From Vibrio sp. (GTDB lineage Bacteria > Pseudomonadota > Gammaproteobacteria > Enterobacterales > Vibrionaceae): a stretch of 51,405 nucleotides of DNA. This document shows positions 35,245-43,345 of the stretch, one piece after another. The position numbers were made by a program, and so were the translations under genes. The notes under the pieces were generated by a model. That model saw nothing but the letters and a program-made list of their open reading frames with translations, was not told the DNA's origin and ran no database searches. The stretch's first letter is position 1. Every line of letters starts with the position of its first letter. The stretch covers positions 1 to 51,405 of the forward strand of contig JAOICL010000014.1 of NCBI GenBank assembly GCA_028131545.1, read 5' to 3'.

Positions 35245-36051
35245 ATGAATACGGCAACGATAGAAAAAACAGAATTAGCAATGAACTGTCACATCGATGA
35301 AATTCGCTATGGTGACTTTCTAGCAGTCAGAGATTCAGATATACCGATTGAAAAGGGTAAAATTACGGGTTTTATCGGCCCTTCAGGTTGTGGTAAAAGT
35401 ACCGTATTACGTAGCATGAATCGCATGAACGATATGATTGATAGCTTTAGCTTTAAAGGTTCGATTGATTTTATGGGGAATGACCTGTACGGCAAAGAGG
35501 TTGATCCTGTTATTGTTCGTCGTTATATCGGTATGGTCTTTCAGCAGCCCAATCCTTTTGCTATGAGCATTTATGACAATGTGGCCTTCGGTTTACGTTT
35601 GAATGGTTTTAAAGGCACAAAAACGGACTTAGATGAGTGCGTTGAAACAGCACTACGTCGAGCGGCAGTGTGGGATGCAGTTAAAGATAAATTGAATAAA
35701 TCTGGATTGTCTTTATCAGGTGGTCAGCAGCAGCGAGTTTGTATTGCTCGTTCCATTGCGACAGAGCCAAGTGTGCTATTAATGGATGAGCCTTGTTCGG
35801 CATTGGATCCGATTGCGACTCGAAAAATAGAAGAACTGATGCTGGAATTAAAGGAACGATTCACCATTGTGATCGTGACTCACAATATGCAGCAAGCGCA
35901 ACGAGTGGCGGATAATACGGCGTTCTTTTCTGTGGATATGACTAACGGCGGTCACGTAGGTCACTTAGTTGAAATGGGTGCAACAGACGCTATTTTTAAT
36001 CAACCTCAGCAAGACTTGACGCGCAAATACATTCGAGGAGAGTTCAGTTAA
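35245..36051 (+). CDS. pstB: Phosphate ABC transporter ATP-binding protein
   Basis: The 268-residue ATPase has Walker [10 protein letters not shown], the Q-loop [15 protein letters not shown] typical of PstB, the signature [14 protein letters not shown], Walker [14 protein letters not shown] and the H-loop VTHNMQQA. It powers PstCA. ATG 35245 has AAGGAATACAC before it and is preferred to ATG 35227, which would lie on the edge of the inverted repeat without a spaced ribosome site. A strong terminator follows, so phoU is not part of this operon. Confidence 0.95.
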   Translation: MNTATIEKTELAMNCHIDEIRYGDFLAVRDSDIPIEKGKITGFIGPSGCGKSTVLRSMNRMNDMIDSFSFKGSIDFMGNDLYGKEVDPVIVRRYIGMVFQQPNPFAMSIYDNVAFGLRLNGFKGTKTDLDECVETALRRAAVWDAVKDKLNKSGLSLSGGQQQRVCIARSIATEPSVLLMDEPCSALDPIATRKIEELMLELKERFTIVIVTHNMQQAQRVADNTAFFSVDMTNGGHVGHLVEMGATDAIFNQPQQDLTRKYIRGEFS

Positions 36052-36092
36052 ACTCAACTGGATACAGTGTAATCAACTCAAGATTAAACGAC

Positions 36093-36126
36093 AAAGGCGA
36101 TAACTTTTAATTAAGTTATCGCCTTT
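36093..36126 (+). terminator. Terminator hairpin after pstB
   Basis: AAAGGCGATAACTT pairs perfectly with AAGTTATCGCCTTT (14 bp, loop 6), followed by AGTTTG. It ends the pst operon, and as it is symmetric with an A-rich 5' flank it may also serve the convergent rbgA gene. Confidence 0.85.
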
Positions 36127-36232
36127 AGTTTGTATTAATATAGGCAGTTCTATAAAAACGGTCGTTATATGAGAATCAACCGTTTATAGTAAGCCTGTTA
36201 TTGCCACTAACAACGATGACTCTGGATAAACT

Positions 36233-37177
36233 CTATCGTTTATTCTTAAGGTAACGCTTACGACGTTCTTCTTTTTTCTTGATCTTTTCTTCTGTTCGTC
36301 TGGCTTCTTCAATCTCAACTTCAATCAATTCTTGAGTGATCATTTCCGGCCTTTCTAAAGTCAATTGACCCAGTGTACCGTTACGCAGCTCGTGTAATAG
36401 AATTTCAGAGGCTTTATGGAGATCGACTCGGCCACCCGATCTCAGAGCACCACGTTTACGGCCTAGCTCTTCAATCAATTCAATATCGCTTTCTGGTAGC
36501 TCGTCAATGTTATAACGCTCTTTTAAGCGCTCAGGGTAAGCTTGTGCTAAATATTCAATCGTATAGAAAGCCACATCTTCGTATTCCATCGCCGTATCTT
36601 TAACGGCACCGGTTGCTGCAAGGCGGAAACCACTGTGTGGATTTTCAACCTTCGGCCACAAAATTCCCGGTGTATCAGACAAGATAATCCCGTTTTGTAG
36701 GTTAATACGCTGCTGGTGTCGAGTTACCGCAGGAACATTACCCGTTTGTGCAACCGTTCGCCCCGCAAGAGTGTTAATGATGGTAGATTTTCCTACATTG
36801 GGAATTCCCATGATCATCGTACGAATGTTTTTTCCGATGTTTTCACGGTTTGGCGCTAACTTTCGGCACAGATCGAGAATTTTATTCACTTCTTGAGGGT
36901 TTTGAGTCGTGATGGAAATCGCCTTCACGTTTTGTTCTTTCTCAAAGTGTTCAATCCATAACTCGGTCATTTCAGGATCAGCGAGATCGCGCTTGTTCAA
37001 TACCTTCACGACCGGCTTATCTTGCTTCAAACTTGCTATCAGAGGGTTTTCACTACTGAATGGAATACGTGCATCAAGCACTTCAATAATCACATCAACC
37101 TGAGGAATAGATTCTTCAATTTCCTTGCGAGCTTTGTGCATATGCCCCGGAAACCACTGTATTTTGTTTGGAATCAT
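36233..37177 (-). CDS. rbgA: Ribosome biogenesis GTPase, circularly permuted (YlqF/RbgA)
   Basis: The 314-residue protein has the G motifs in permuted order: G4 LNKRDLAD (about 58-65) precedes G1 GIPNVGKSTIIN (about 124-135) and G3 DTPGIL (about 168-173). The start IQWFPGHMHKARKEI is the YlqF hallmark. The family assembles the large ribosomal subunit. The C-terminal tail is very basic (EKIKKKEERRKRYLKNKR), fitting RNA binding. The ATG 37177 is the family start. It is the last conserved gene before the accessory island. Confidence 0.93.
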   Translation of the reverse strand: MIPNKIQWFPGHMHKARKEIEESIPQVDVIIEVLDARIPFSSENPLIASLKQDKPVVKVLNKRDLADPEMTELWIEHFEKEQNVKAISITTQNPQEVNKILDLCRKLAPNRENIGKNIRTMIMGIPNVGKSTIINTLAGRTVAQTGNVPAVTRHQQRINLQNGIILSDTPGILWPKVENPHSGFRLAATGAVKDTAMEYEDVAFYTIEYLAQAYPERLKERYNIDELPESDIELIEELGRKRGALRSGGRVDLHKASEILLHELRNGTLGQLTLERPEMITQELIEVEIEEARRTEEKIKKKEERRKRYLKNKR

Positions 37178-37213
37178 TTGATTTTTATACCTTATTTTTT
37201 GTCCTTCCCATTA

Positions 37214-37237
37214 TGGGGTACATAGTGGGGTACATAA
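37214..37237. repeat. Direct repeat TGGGGTACATA at the island boundary
   Basis: TGGGGTACATA occurs twice head to tail (37214-37224 and 37226-37236, with one base between). Repeats with a TGGGGTACA core are familiar to me as arm-type sites near P4-type integrases, and this pair sits exactly where conserved genes end and accessory genes begin. No integrase gene is in the window. Confidence 0.45.
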
Positions 37238-37365
37238 AATAATTAACCATGTAACTGTATAGAAGAACAGATTATCTTAATATGAATGATTTTAGCACCT
37301 AACCGTCTTAGTGAGAACCGTAAAGTGTGTTACTTCGATCTAGGGTTGAGCCCAACGAGGAAATT

Positions 37366-38349
37366 TTATCTTCTATCTTTTATCTTTTGGTATTCATTAT
37401 CGATCATCTTTTCAATTATTCTTGCAAATGTTTGCCCATTTTCCTTTTTAATCATTAATAGCTTGTAATGATAGTCTCCACCGATCATTGTATTTAAATT
37501 TACGACATCAGATCGTTTGCTTTTCATTTTGTAAAGATAAGAACGCCATGAGTTCTTTAAATATTGTGAGTAAATTAACCTTAAAGCTATTTTGTCTTTT
37601 AAGGAAAATAAAGCTATAGATGATATAACGTTTAGGTAATTTTGGTGATTATTAGTATTTTCCGGGAATATTAATAAAATCGTGTTCCTATCGGTAGTTA
37701 ATAGGTTGTCTTTTATTATCCAGTTTATCATCCAAGGAATTATGTCATCTCTGTTGTTTTTATTTATCCACTTTATGATTGTCTTTATTTCATTGTAAGC
37801 AGTGTTCCAGATGTCAATAAAGAACTTCATTAGTTTTTTTTGCTCTTCTATATGAATTTCACTTTTAAAGAAGGAGTTTATTAATACCTCAAGTCTCCCC
37901 TTGTGGTTAATAGGTGAGTCATTTACATCGCTGTATAAGTTTAGGCGATAGTTCTTAGTTATCAACTCATCAATTGTTATATTTTGACTCTCATAATTTG
38001 GTCCCATACCAATGAGGTGACGTGATGGACTTAAGGCGGTTCTGCACTGCTTATCAAATAAAGATGGGTTATTTTTATATTCTATATAAATTGAATAAAT
38101 GAAAGCACATGGAAGTTCATCATTTAACCAATCAAAACTAGATTTATTCAATTGTTGTGTTTTCTTGAACTCACTCTTTATAATGTTTGCCTTACTCTCT
38201 AGGTTCTCATTAATTAATTCTTTCTTTAATGTATCCTCGGCTTGGTCGAGGGTTCTGAAATTGAATACTAATTCTAATTTATAGTTGTCAATATCTTTAA
38301 ATAGCTCTTTGTATATATATACTGCCTCTCTCCAGCACTTAAGTTCCAT
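37366..38349 (-). CDS. Hypothetical protein (327 aa) of the accessory island
   Basis: No family was recognised. The protein is rich in I, N, K and W, has no signal peptide or clear membrane helix, and looks mostly alpha-helical (many runs such as LMKFFIDIWNTAYNEIKTII). The middle has ALSPSRHLIGMGPNYESQ. Codon and base use are very AT-rich compared with the genes before 37.2 kb. ATG 38349 follows AAGGGGT, so translation is likely. It is transcribed away from the Gp2-like gene. A role in the mobile element or in phage defence is possible, but nothing in the sequence proves either. Confidence 0.65.
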   Translation of the reverse strand: MELKCWREAVYIYKELFKDIDNYKLELVFNFRTLDQAEDTLKKELINENLESKANIIKSEFKKTQQLNKSSFDWLNDELPCAFIYSIYIEYKNNPSLFDKQCRTALSPSRHLIGMGPNYESQNITIDELITKNYRLNLYSDVNDSPINHKGRLEVLINSFFKSEIHIEEQKKLMKFFIDIWNTAYNEIKTIIKWINKNNRDDIIPWMINWIIKDNLLTTDRNTILLIFPENTNNHQNYLNVISSIALFSLKDKIALRLIYSQYLKNSWRSYLYKMKSKRSDVVNLNTMIGGDYHYKLLMIKKENGQTFARIIEKMIDNEYQKIKDRR

Positions 38350-38822
38350 ATTTACCCCTTATGTTATCTATTGTTGTTAAGTCACATTTTAATTCTGATA
38401 TTGTTGCTTTTTAACTTTGTTTTTAATGTTGAATTAGCACCTTAATAATCAATTTATAATGTTATATTAGTGTTTGATTGATACTGTTTCATTAACATTA
38501 TAGTAGTTTTTTAACAAACCATACTAGGGAGTTTGTCATGTTCATAAGGCTCTCTGAGATATCTCCTATCACGATACACCTAAAGCTTCATGCCGTAACC
38601 ATAGTGTTATAATTTGAAACGTATAACTTCAGAGTTTAATTTTATTATATTGGTGTTGTAATTTTCTTTTTTCAATATGGGTTTTTGCTTGTTTTTATTT
38701 GTCCCATGTCGGTATGATTAATATTATATTGTTTATGGTGTGTTGTTATATGTAGTGTTGAGGTGATGAATTATATTATATTTACCTTGTACTTGTTATG
38801 CATATTAGTAGGAGGTAGTGCA
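38350..38822. other. 473-bp AT-rich region between divergent island genes
   Basis: No gene is visible. It includes an interrupted inverted repeat (ACAAAC at about 38515 and GTTTGT at about 38532), a GAGATATCTC palindrome near 38557 and many A/T runs, consistent with promoters, and possibly a replication origin of the element that uses the Gp2-like protein. An upstream in-frame ATG at 38763 exists but has a hydrophobic and poorly conserved extension. Confidence 0.4.
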
Positions 38823-39473
38823 ATGACGAATAAGTATAAAGGACTAGATATTATAAGAGAGTTGGATAAGATGAATGTATATTACTTAGATAGGATTGAA
38901 CGTACTTTAGCTATAGCTTGTTCTAGTTGTAATAGAACATATGCTATCAGGGTTGATTTGAGATTGCCTAATAATGATAACCTAGATAGTGAAGATAGAG
39001 ATTGTATTTATTACTCTATAGTTGATAAAAGGGATTTAATGAAAAGGTTCTTTGAGTCACTAAACTCTAAGATTAAGTGTCAATACAATAGAAAAGTAAA
39101 AGATAGTATTAGAGTACACAAAACAAAAGTAAGATACATATGGGTGAGAGAGGAAGGTAAATCAGGGAAGCCACATTATCATGTTTGTTTACTATTGAAT
39201 AAAGATAGGTTTTATCGAGCAGGGAATATTGAGGATAAAGAGAGCTTATCTTTTTTAATCATAAGCGCTTGGGCTAGTGCATTACGGTTGAGAAAGGAAG
39301 AAGTAGTTAGATTAATACATTTCCCAATAAACCATGGGTATTATTTAGAAAGAAATAATCATAAATCTTATGAAGTATTTAATTCGTTATTCTATAGATT
39401 AAGTTATTTTGCTAAAAAAGAATCAAAAAAATATGGTGAAGGCTATAGAAACATCGGCACCAGTATTAATTGA
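38823..39473 (+). CDS. Inovirus Gp2 / YagK-YfjJ-type protein
   Basis: The 216-residue protein matches the YagK/YfjJ C-terminal family (inovirus Gp2) by the signature YIWVREEGKSGKPHYHVCLL, then IISAWASALRL and NHGYYLERN. The H-Y-H motif is like that of HUH replication endonucleases, and family members occur in filamentous phages and in CP4-57-like satellite prophages, where they are suspected replication initiators. ATG 38823 has a near-perfect AGGAGGT 8 bases upstream, so I place the start there. It ends before a strong hairpin shared with the convergent gene. It is strongly AT-rich like its neighbours. Confidence 0.78.
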   Translation: MTNKYKGLDIIRELDKMNVYYLDRIERTLAIACSSCNRTYAIRVDLRLPNNDNLDSEDRDCIYYSIVDKRDLMKRFFESLNSKIKCQYNRKVKDSIRVHKTKVRYIWVREEGKSGKPHYHVCLLLNKDRFYRAGNIEDKESLSFLIISAWASALRLRKEEVVRLIHFPINHGYYLERNNHKSYEVFNSLFYRLSYFAKKESKKYGEGYRNIGTSIN

Positions 39474-39480
39474 AATAGAG

Positions 39481-39502
39481 AGGGACTCATCTCTGAGTCC
39501 CT
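39481..39502. terminator. Bidirectional hairpin between the Gp2-like gene and the LRAT-like gene
   Basis: AGGGACTCA, loop TCTC, TGAGTCCCT, followed by TTGTTT. Confidence 0.8.
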
Positions 39503-39508
39503 TGTTTA

Positions 39509-40210
39509 TTAGTCAAACCAAGATGAAATGATGAAATAGGCATCACCTAAAACATATATAGGTGAAAATGTCACATCAACAAGAGTTTCTAAAGAACCTG
39601 TTATTAATGACTCCGTTGCTTCTATGACTTCTCCTTCAGATAGCTTATTGAATGAGGAGGTCAATGTATCATAGGAACCAATGAGAGCTGTTTCTAAAGG
39701 TTTAGCTATCAGATCCCCTGAAGCGCCCATAAGGGTGTTTACATCATCAGGCAAGCCAATGTATTCCCCCATATATTTAGCCCCTGTTGAGGCGATTGTG
39801 ACCGTTCCAAATACACCTTGAGATAAGACCTTAGTTGAAACTCCTAATAGTCCTTGTTTTGCTGCGAGGTGACAAATAGCATGACCAACATTGCTGATTT
39901 GATTGGAAGTGTGTCGATGTGTCATACAGTAGTTAACAAATTGCTCACAGTTGTTCGTTAAAAGATTATATCCTTTTTGACCTAGCAGGCTTTCTGCTAG
40001 TTCAACTGTTAGTTCTGGATTTACAGAAGGTTTCTTTCTTCTAATAGTCTGATGATTAGCAAAGAAACAAAGGGTACTTTGAATAACACAGCCAGCTTCT
40101 TGACTTAAGTGAATGACTTGGTTATTGCCAGTATAAATTCCATGGTGTTCGGTTGCCCCTAAGATGTCGATATTAGTGACTAAATGATCACCCAGTTGGT
40201 ATATAGCCAT
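39509..40210 (-). CDS. LRAT/NlpC-P60-like cysteine (acyl)transferase domain protein
   Basis: The 233-residue protein has the lecithin-retinol acyltransferase-like fold in its first 110 residues: GDHLVTNIDILGATEHHGIYTG carries the active-site His, and LLTNNCEQFVNYC carries the catalytic Cys with the typical N-C-E-x-F motif. The remaining part has hydrophobic, glycine-rich stretches (KVLSQGVFGTVTIASTGAKYMGEYIGLP) that could insert in or lie on membranes. Bacterial LRAT-like proteins are poorly known; acyltransfer, thioesterase or peptidase roles are possible. ATG 40210 follows AGGAG. It is a common accessory gene on genomic islands next to RadC-like genes. Confidence 0.7.
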   Translation of the reverse strand: MAIYQLGDHLVTNIDILGATEHHGIYTGNNQVIHLSQEAGCVIQSTLCFFANHQTIRRKKPSVNPELTVELAESLLGQKGYNLLTNNCEQFVNYCMTHRHTSNQISNVGHAICHLAAKQGLLGVSTKVLSQGVFGTVTIASTGAKYMGEYIGLPDDVNTLMGASGDLIAKPLETALIGSYDTLTSSFNKLSEGEVIEATESLITGSLETLVDVTFSPIYVLGDAYFIISSWFD

Positions 40211-40450
40211 AGTGTAGGCTCCTAGAGTTGTAATGAGATAAGGTGTTATCGATATTGGGTTGGTGTCGCATTTGTTTGTTTTAAACCCCTTTAAATGACT
40301 CGTCTTAGTTCGTAACTGACAGCCATTTCATTGCAATACAATCAATGTGAGTAGGTATGTAACTTGAATGGTCTTAAAACGAATTAAGAGTAAATTAAGT
40401 CTCCCAATGGGTAACAGTGAGCTTGTCATTGCGTTAATGTGGGAAGTCAG

Positions 40451-40942
40451 CTAAATCCAGCCTTTCTCAGCAAAAGAGGTTACAGTAGTACCGACAACAA
40501 TATGATCTAACACTTTTATATCGATGAGATTTAATGCCTCTGTTAACTTGGTTGTAATGTCACGATCGGCTTGTGAAGGTGTACTTGAACCAGAAGGGTG
40601 GTTATGTGAAAAAATAATCGAAGCAGCATTCACCATTAAAGCGGCTTTAACGACTTCTCTGGGATAAACGGAAGCAGCATTAATTGTTCCCCAAAATAGT
40701 TCTTGGTATTGAATCAGTTGGTTTTGGCTATCTAGGAGCATAACGGCAAAAACTTCTCTGTCATAAGAACCTAATTTAAACTTGAGATAACTTTTCACCG
40801 AATCGGGTTGAGTAAATAAACCACTACGTTGGTACTTTTCAGCCAACGCCTCTGCTGCTGTTTCTAGAATTTGGTTGAGTTCAGTCAAGCTACGAGCATG
40901 AGTAGGTAACGGGTAAATTGAAGGATGTTTGGAACTATGCAT
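40451..40942 (-). CDS. RadC-family JAB/MPN metalloprotease-like protein
   Basis: The 163-residue protein has the RadC JAMM metal motif in full: IIFSHNHPSGSSTPSQAD, with E in QELFWGTINAASVYPREVV upstream. It lacks the helix-hairpin-helix of chromosomal RadC, as do the YeeS/YkfG-type copies found in prophages and CP4-type islands. Its biochemical function is not established. ATG 40942 follows AAGGAG. It lies in the same direction as the LRAT-like gene, 240 bp apart; the gap holds no visible gene. Confidence 0.88.
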   Translation of the reverse strand: MHSSKHPSIYPLPTHARSLTELNQILETAAEALAEKYQRSGLFTQPDSVKSYLKFKLGSYDREVFAVMLLDSQNQLIQYQELFWGTINAASVYPREVVKAALMVNAASIIFSHNHPSGSSTPSQADRDITTKLTEALNLIDIKVLDHIVVGTTVTSFAEKGWI

Positions 40943-41165
40943 AGGGTCTCCTTAGATATTATTGATAGCGTATGCATAGTGGTAATATAGGTTTGTAAAT
41001 ATTTGGAATTCTAAAAAAAGGGCAAGAGTGATATCTCGGCTTGTGAAAGTTAATGAAGATCGGGAGGTAAATTATTATGAGTGAATATTGATAACAAAGT
41101 ACCAGATAACATTTAAAATTGAACAAGTGATGAAGTAAGGATTATTAACCAATTAAGTGGCTGGT

Positions 41166-41185
41166 GGGAGCTGAGCTCAGCCCCC
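41166..41185 (-). terminator. Palindrome downstream of the secreted-protein gene
   Basis: GGGAGCTGAGCTCAGCCCCC contains the perfect palindrome GCTGAGCTCAGC extended by G and C runs, 12 bp after the stop of the minus-strand gene. No T-run follows. Confidence 0.45.
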
Positions 41186-41196
41186 CTAATCGTGTT

Positions 41197-41826
41197 TTAA
41201 CGCACGACTAATGGTAAACTAAAGGCCTCGGTGTTTATGTACGCCACATCTCTGGTGTATTCCCAATCTTCACCTTCTCCGTAAACAACTTCTTCTACAG
41301 TAAATCGAGAGTCCGTAGTAAAGTCGTAGTGAGCGTATTCAATAAAATAGCCACCACTAGGGTATGAATCTGAGGCTTGACATTCACCGTCTATAATTTG
41401 GTATACCGTATCTAGTTCCATAATATCGGAAGTAGGGTAAGTACCATCGTTAGTAACCGCTGGACCATAAGCAGTAAATAAACCAGATTCTTCTGGGTCA
41501 TTCACTGTGTTAGTACAATCGATGTCAGAATAATAATTGTATTCATCAGAGCTGCTAAGTCGTCCTACTTCACCCATAACTTTAATAGCTATAAAGTGTT
41601 CTACACCGTTGATCTCGATTGAAGTTAATACGCGTGGGTAATCATCCCATACAGCATACGCCTGACCAAATACTGCACCATTATTACCGTATAGATATTC
41701 AGTGACTTTCATTTTCTCATCATTGACGTAAAGCTTGCCATCAAAGGCCTGTAACTCGACGTTAGAGAAAGCTGAATATGAAAGGGTAGAAGCTAGAGCG
41801 AGTGTCGCTATATTAAAATTTTTCAT
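41197..41826 (-). CDS. Secreted hypothetical protein (209 aa)
   Basis: The protein has a signal peptide (MKNFNIATLALASTLSYSAFSN) and a mature part of about 187 residues rich in Y, D, E and S with no recognised domain; two cysteines (CTNTV and GECQA) could form a disulfide. It looks like an exported all-beta protein. ATG 41826 has AAGGAT upstream. It lies 47 bp after the small lipoprotein gene in the same direction, so the two are probably co-transcribed and act at the cell envelope. Confidence 0.65.
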   Translation of the reverse strand: MKNFNIATLALASTLSYSAFSNVELQAFDGKLYVNDEKMKVTEYLYGNNGAVFGQAYAVWDDYPRVLTSIEINGVEHFIAIKVMGEVGRLSSSDEYNYYSDIDCTNTVNDPEESGLFTAYGPAVTNDGTYPTSDIMELDTVYQIIDGECQASDSYPSGGYFIEYAHYDFTTDSRFTVEEVVYGEGEDWEYTRDVAYINTEAFSLPLVVR

Positions 41827-41873
41827 AACTGTATCCTTAATTAAAATTGTTGTTTAATAACATCCAAGTTGAT

Positions 41874-42116
41874 TCATTCACGAATAATAATGGATTGCCC
41901 ATTCTGCAACGCCACAGGCTCAGAGCTTGAAACAATGAGCTCCTCTTCGACTTCTTGAATCACTTCAAAATCAACCTCAGTAATATCAGTAGGCATTTCT
42001 GGTGACTCGATATCAGGAGTTTCTATTGGATTACTTTCCTCTGTTGTTGAATCGGAAGAGTCGTTATTACACCCTGATAAAAGCAACAACATGAATAATA
42101 AATGGTAACTTTTCAT
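41874..42116 (-). CDS. Small acidic lipoprotein
   Basis: The 80-residue protein has a type II signal peptide with lipobox LLLSGC (cysteine about residue 16) and an acidic, S/T/P-rich tail (NNDSSDSTTEESNPIE), then VEEELIVSSSEPVALQNG. It has D or N after the cysteine region, and no globular domain is apparent. It heads a two-gene unit with the secreted protein and starts 52 bp from the operator pair in front of the divergent XRE repressor, so it is likely controlled by it. Confidence 0.7.
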   Translation of the reverse strand: MKSYHLLFMLLLLSGCNNDSSDSTTEESNPIETPDIESPEMPTDITEVDFEVIQEVEEELIVSSSEPVALQNGQSIIIRE

Positions 42117-42167
42117 AACATCCTCTATTAGCTTGATTGTCTGTTAGTCCACTATTGAAATCTAAAT

Positions 42168-42231
42168 TGCTCCGCTGGTGGAGCATTTCATTTAAAGATA
42201 GATGAAAAAATAATGTTCCGCAAATGGAGCA
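42168..42231. promoter_or_regulatory. Two palindromic operators for the XRE repressor
   Basis: TGCTCC-N6-GGAGCA at 42168-42185 and TGTTCC-N6-GGAGCA at 42214-42231 share spacer length and the GC start of the spacer; centres are 46 bp apart. The second one includes the GGAG ribosome site of the XRE gene, so a bound repressor would shut its own expression, and the first one faces the divergent lipoprotein gene. Confidence 0.75.
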
Positions 42232-42234
42232 TTT

Positions 42235-42453
42235 ATGAATATTATTGGAAAGCAGTTACAGGACATTAGAAAAGAAAAAAGAGTCACCCAAGAAGAAATG
42301 GTGGCAAGGTTGCAAGTATTAGAAATGGATATAAGCCGAAGTACTTATTCAAAAGTAGAGATGGGTTTAAGGCAAGTGAAGGATTATGAAGTTCTTTTAT
42401 TTGCGAAAGCGTTACAGGTGAAAGTCGAACTTCTTTTTCAGGGGGGAGAATGA
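42235..42453 (+). CDS. XRE-family helix-turn-helix repressor
   Basis: The 72-residue protein is a single lambda-repressor-type HTH domain: IIGKQLQDIRKEKRVTQEEMVARLQVLEMDISRSTYSKVEMGLRQVKDYE. It likely binds the two palindromes just upstream and represses itself and the divergent lipoprotein/secreted-protein unit. The ribosome site GGAG is part of the second operator. Typical of small controllers in mobile elements. Confidence 0.88.
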   Translation: MNIIGKQLQDIRKEKRVTQEEMVARLQVLEMDISRSTYSKVEMGLRQVKDYEVLLFAKALQVKVELLFQGGE

Positions 42454-42774
42454 ATATAAATAATGGCATACGATATTTACCTTGTATCAAAAACACCGAT
42501 ATGCAATCAGGTTATCGATTGCAAGACGTAGTGTAATATCATCGTTCATTAATTTACAAGAGAGAATGTGGTGTTGGTATGATTACAGGAATAGGAATAA
42601 TCTCGGTGGAATTACGACCTGTGTGGGCATCTTCTTACATAGATAGCGTAGGCTGCATTAAAAGTAGACAGAGAAGCTTCTTCAACATACTACAACTAGC
42701 TTTAATCTAATGCGGAAATTAAATTTAATCTGTTGGTGAGTTGTTATGACTAAGGATTAACAACAAGGATTCCA
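42454..42774. other. 321-bp region without a clear gene
   Basis: AT-rich stretch between the XRE and AlpA genes. One frame from ATG 42578 (44 codons, MITGIGIISVELRPVWASS...) is open but has no ribosome site and no recognised match. It probably holds the alpA promoter. Confidence 0.4.
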
Positions 42775-42957
42775 ATGAAATTTTTAAAACTAAATCAAGT
42801 GATTGAGAAAACATCACTGAGTCGCTCTTCTATTTACAGGAAAATGGACTCTAAGGAATTTCCACTAGCAATCAACTTGGGCGGTAGAGCAATTGCGTGG
42901 CTGGAAAGTGATATTGAAGAGTGGATGTACGATAAAATTGAATCGATACAGGGATAA
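42775..42957 (+). CDS. alpA: AlpA-family phage/island transcriptional regulator
   Basis: The 60-residue protein is a typical AlpA winged-helix protein: KLNQVIEKTSLSRSSIYRKM, then FPLAINLGGRAIAWLESDIEEWM. AlpA proteins act as excisionase-like or activator proteins in CP4-57-type prophages and integrative islands, controlling integrase or excision. ATG 42775 has AAGGATTCCA before it. A strong terminator follows. Its presence supports the island interpretation although no integrase is visible. Confidence 0.9.
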   Translation: MKFLKLNQVIEKTSLSRSSIYRKMDSKEFPLAINLGGRAIAWLESDIEEWMYDKIESIQG

Positions 42958-42976
42958 TACAGCATAAATTTAACTG

Positions 42977-43002
42977 GGGAGCCTAAGGCTCCCTTTTCTT
43001 TT
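42977..43002 (+). terminator. Intrinsic terminator after alpA
   Basis: GGGAGCC, loop TAA, GGCTCCC, followed by a T-rich run. Confidence 0.93.
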
Positions 43003-43012
43003 AATATCAATG

Positions 43013-43335
43013 CTATCGTCTTTTTATCGCAATTGAATAAAAATAGGATGTACCATCAAAGCCTAAGTATCTAACTACTAGCAAGATTTGGGCGTTTTGC
43101 CCGATAATAGAACGTGTATCATAAGGTGTTGAAATTAATAGTTTATTCTAATTAATAGGAAGTGATAAACGATATGATGGTTAACATCAAAAGTAATATT
43201 ATCAGAAACGTTGGTGTCTAATAAATTGTATATGCTTTTGATTACTCTATCAGAGAGAAATACTGTCTTCCTCGGTACACAAGATAAAGGGGTGAAATAA
43301 TCAATCTCAAAGTGTGTTTCTAAACAACAGATAGC
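43013..43335 (-). pseudogene. Frameshifted remnant of an unrecognised gene
   Basis: On the minus strand, a protein-like frame reads FEIDYFTPLSCVPRKTVFLS ... HHIVYHFLLIRI, and at about 43140-43150 continues in the next frame as LLISTPYDTRSIIGQ ... RYLGFDGTSYFYSIAIKRR before TAG at 43013-43015. The two segments abut at one point, fitting a single-base frameshift. There is no start codon with a ribosome site, because the phosphoesterase gene lies divergently right there. The family was not recognised. Confidence 0.45.
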
Positions 43336-43345
43336 AAGGTAAGGG

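Noticed and set aside
37178..37365. tRNA gene as the insertion site of the island
   Set aside because: No cloverleaf with a TPsiC-like arm was found between rbgA and the first island gene.
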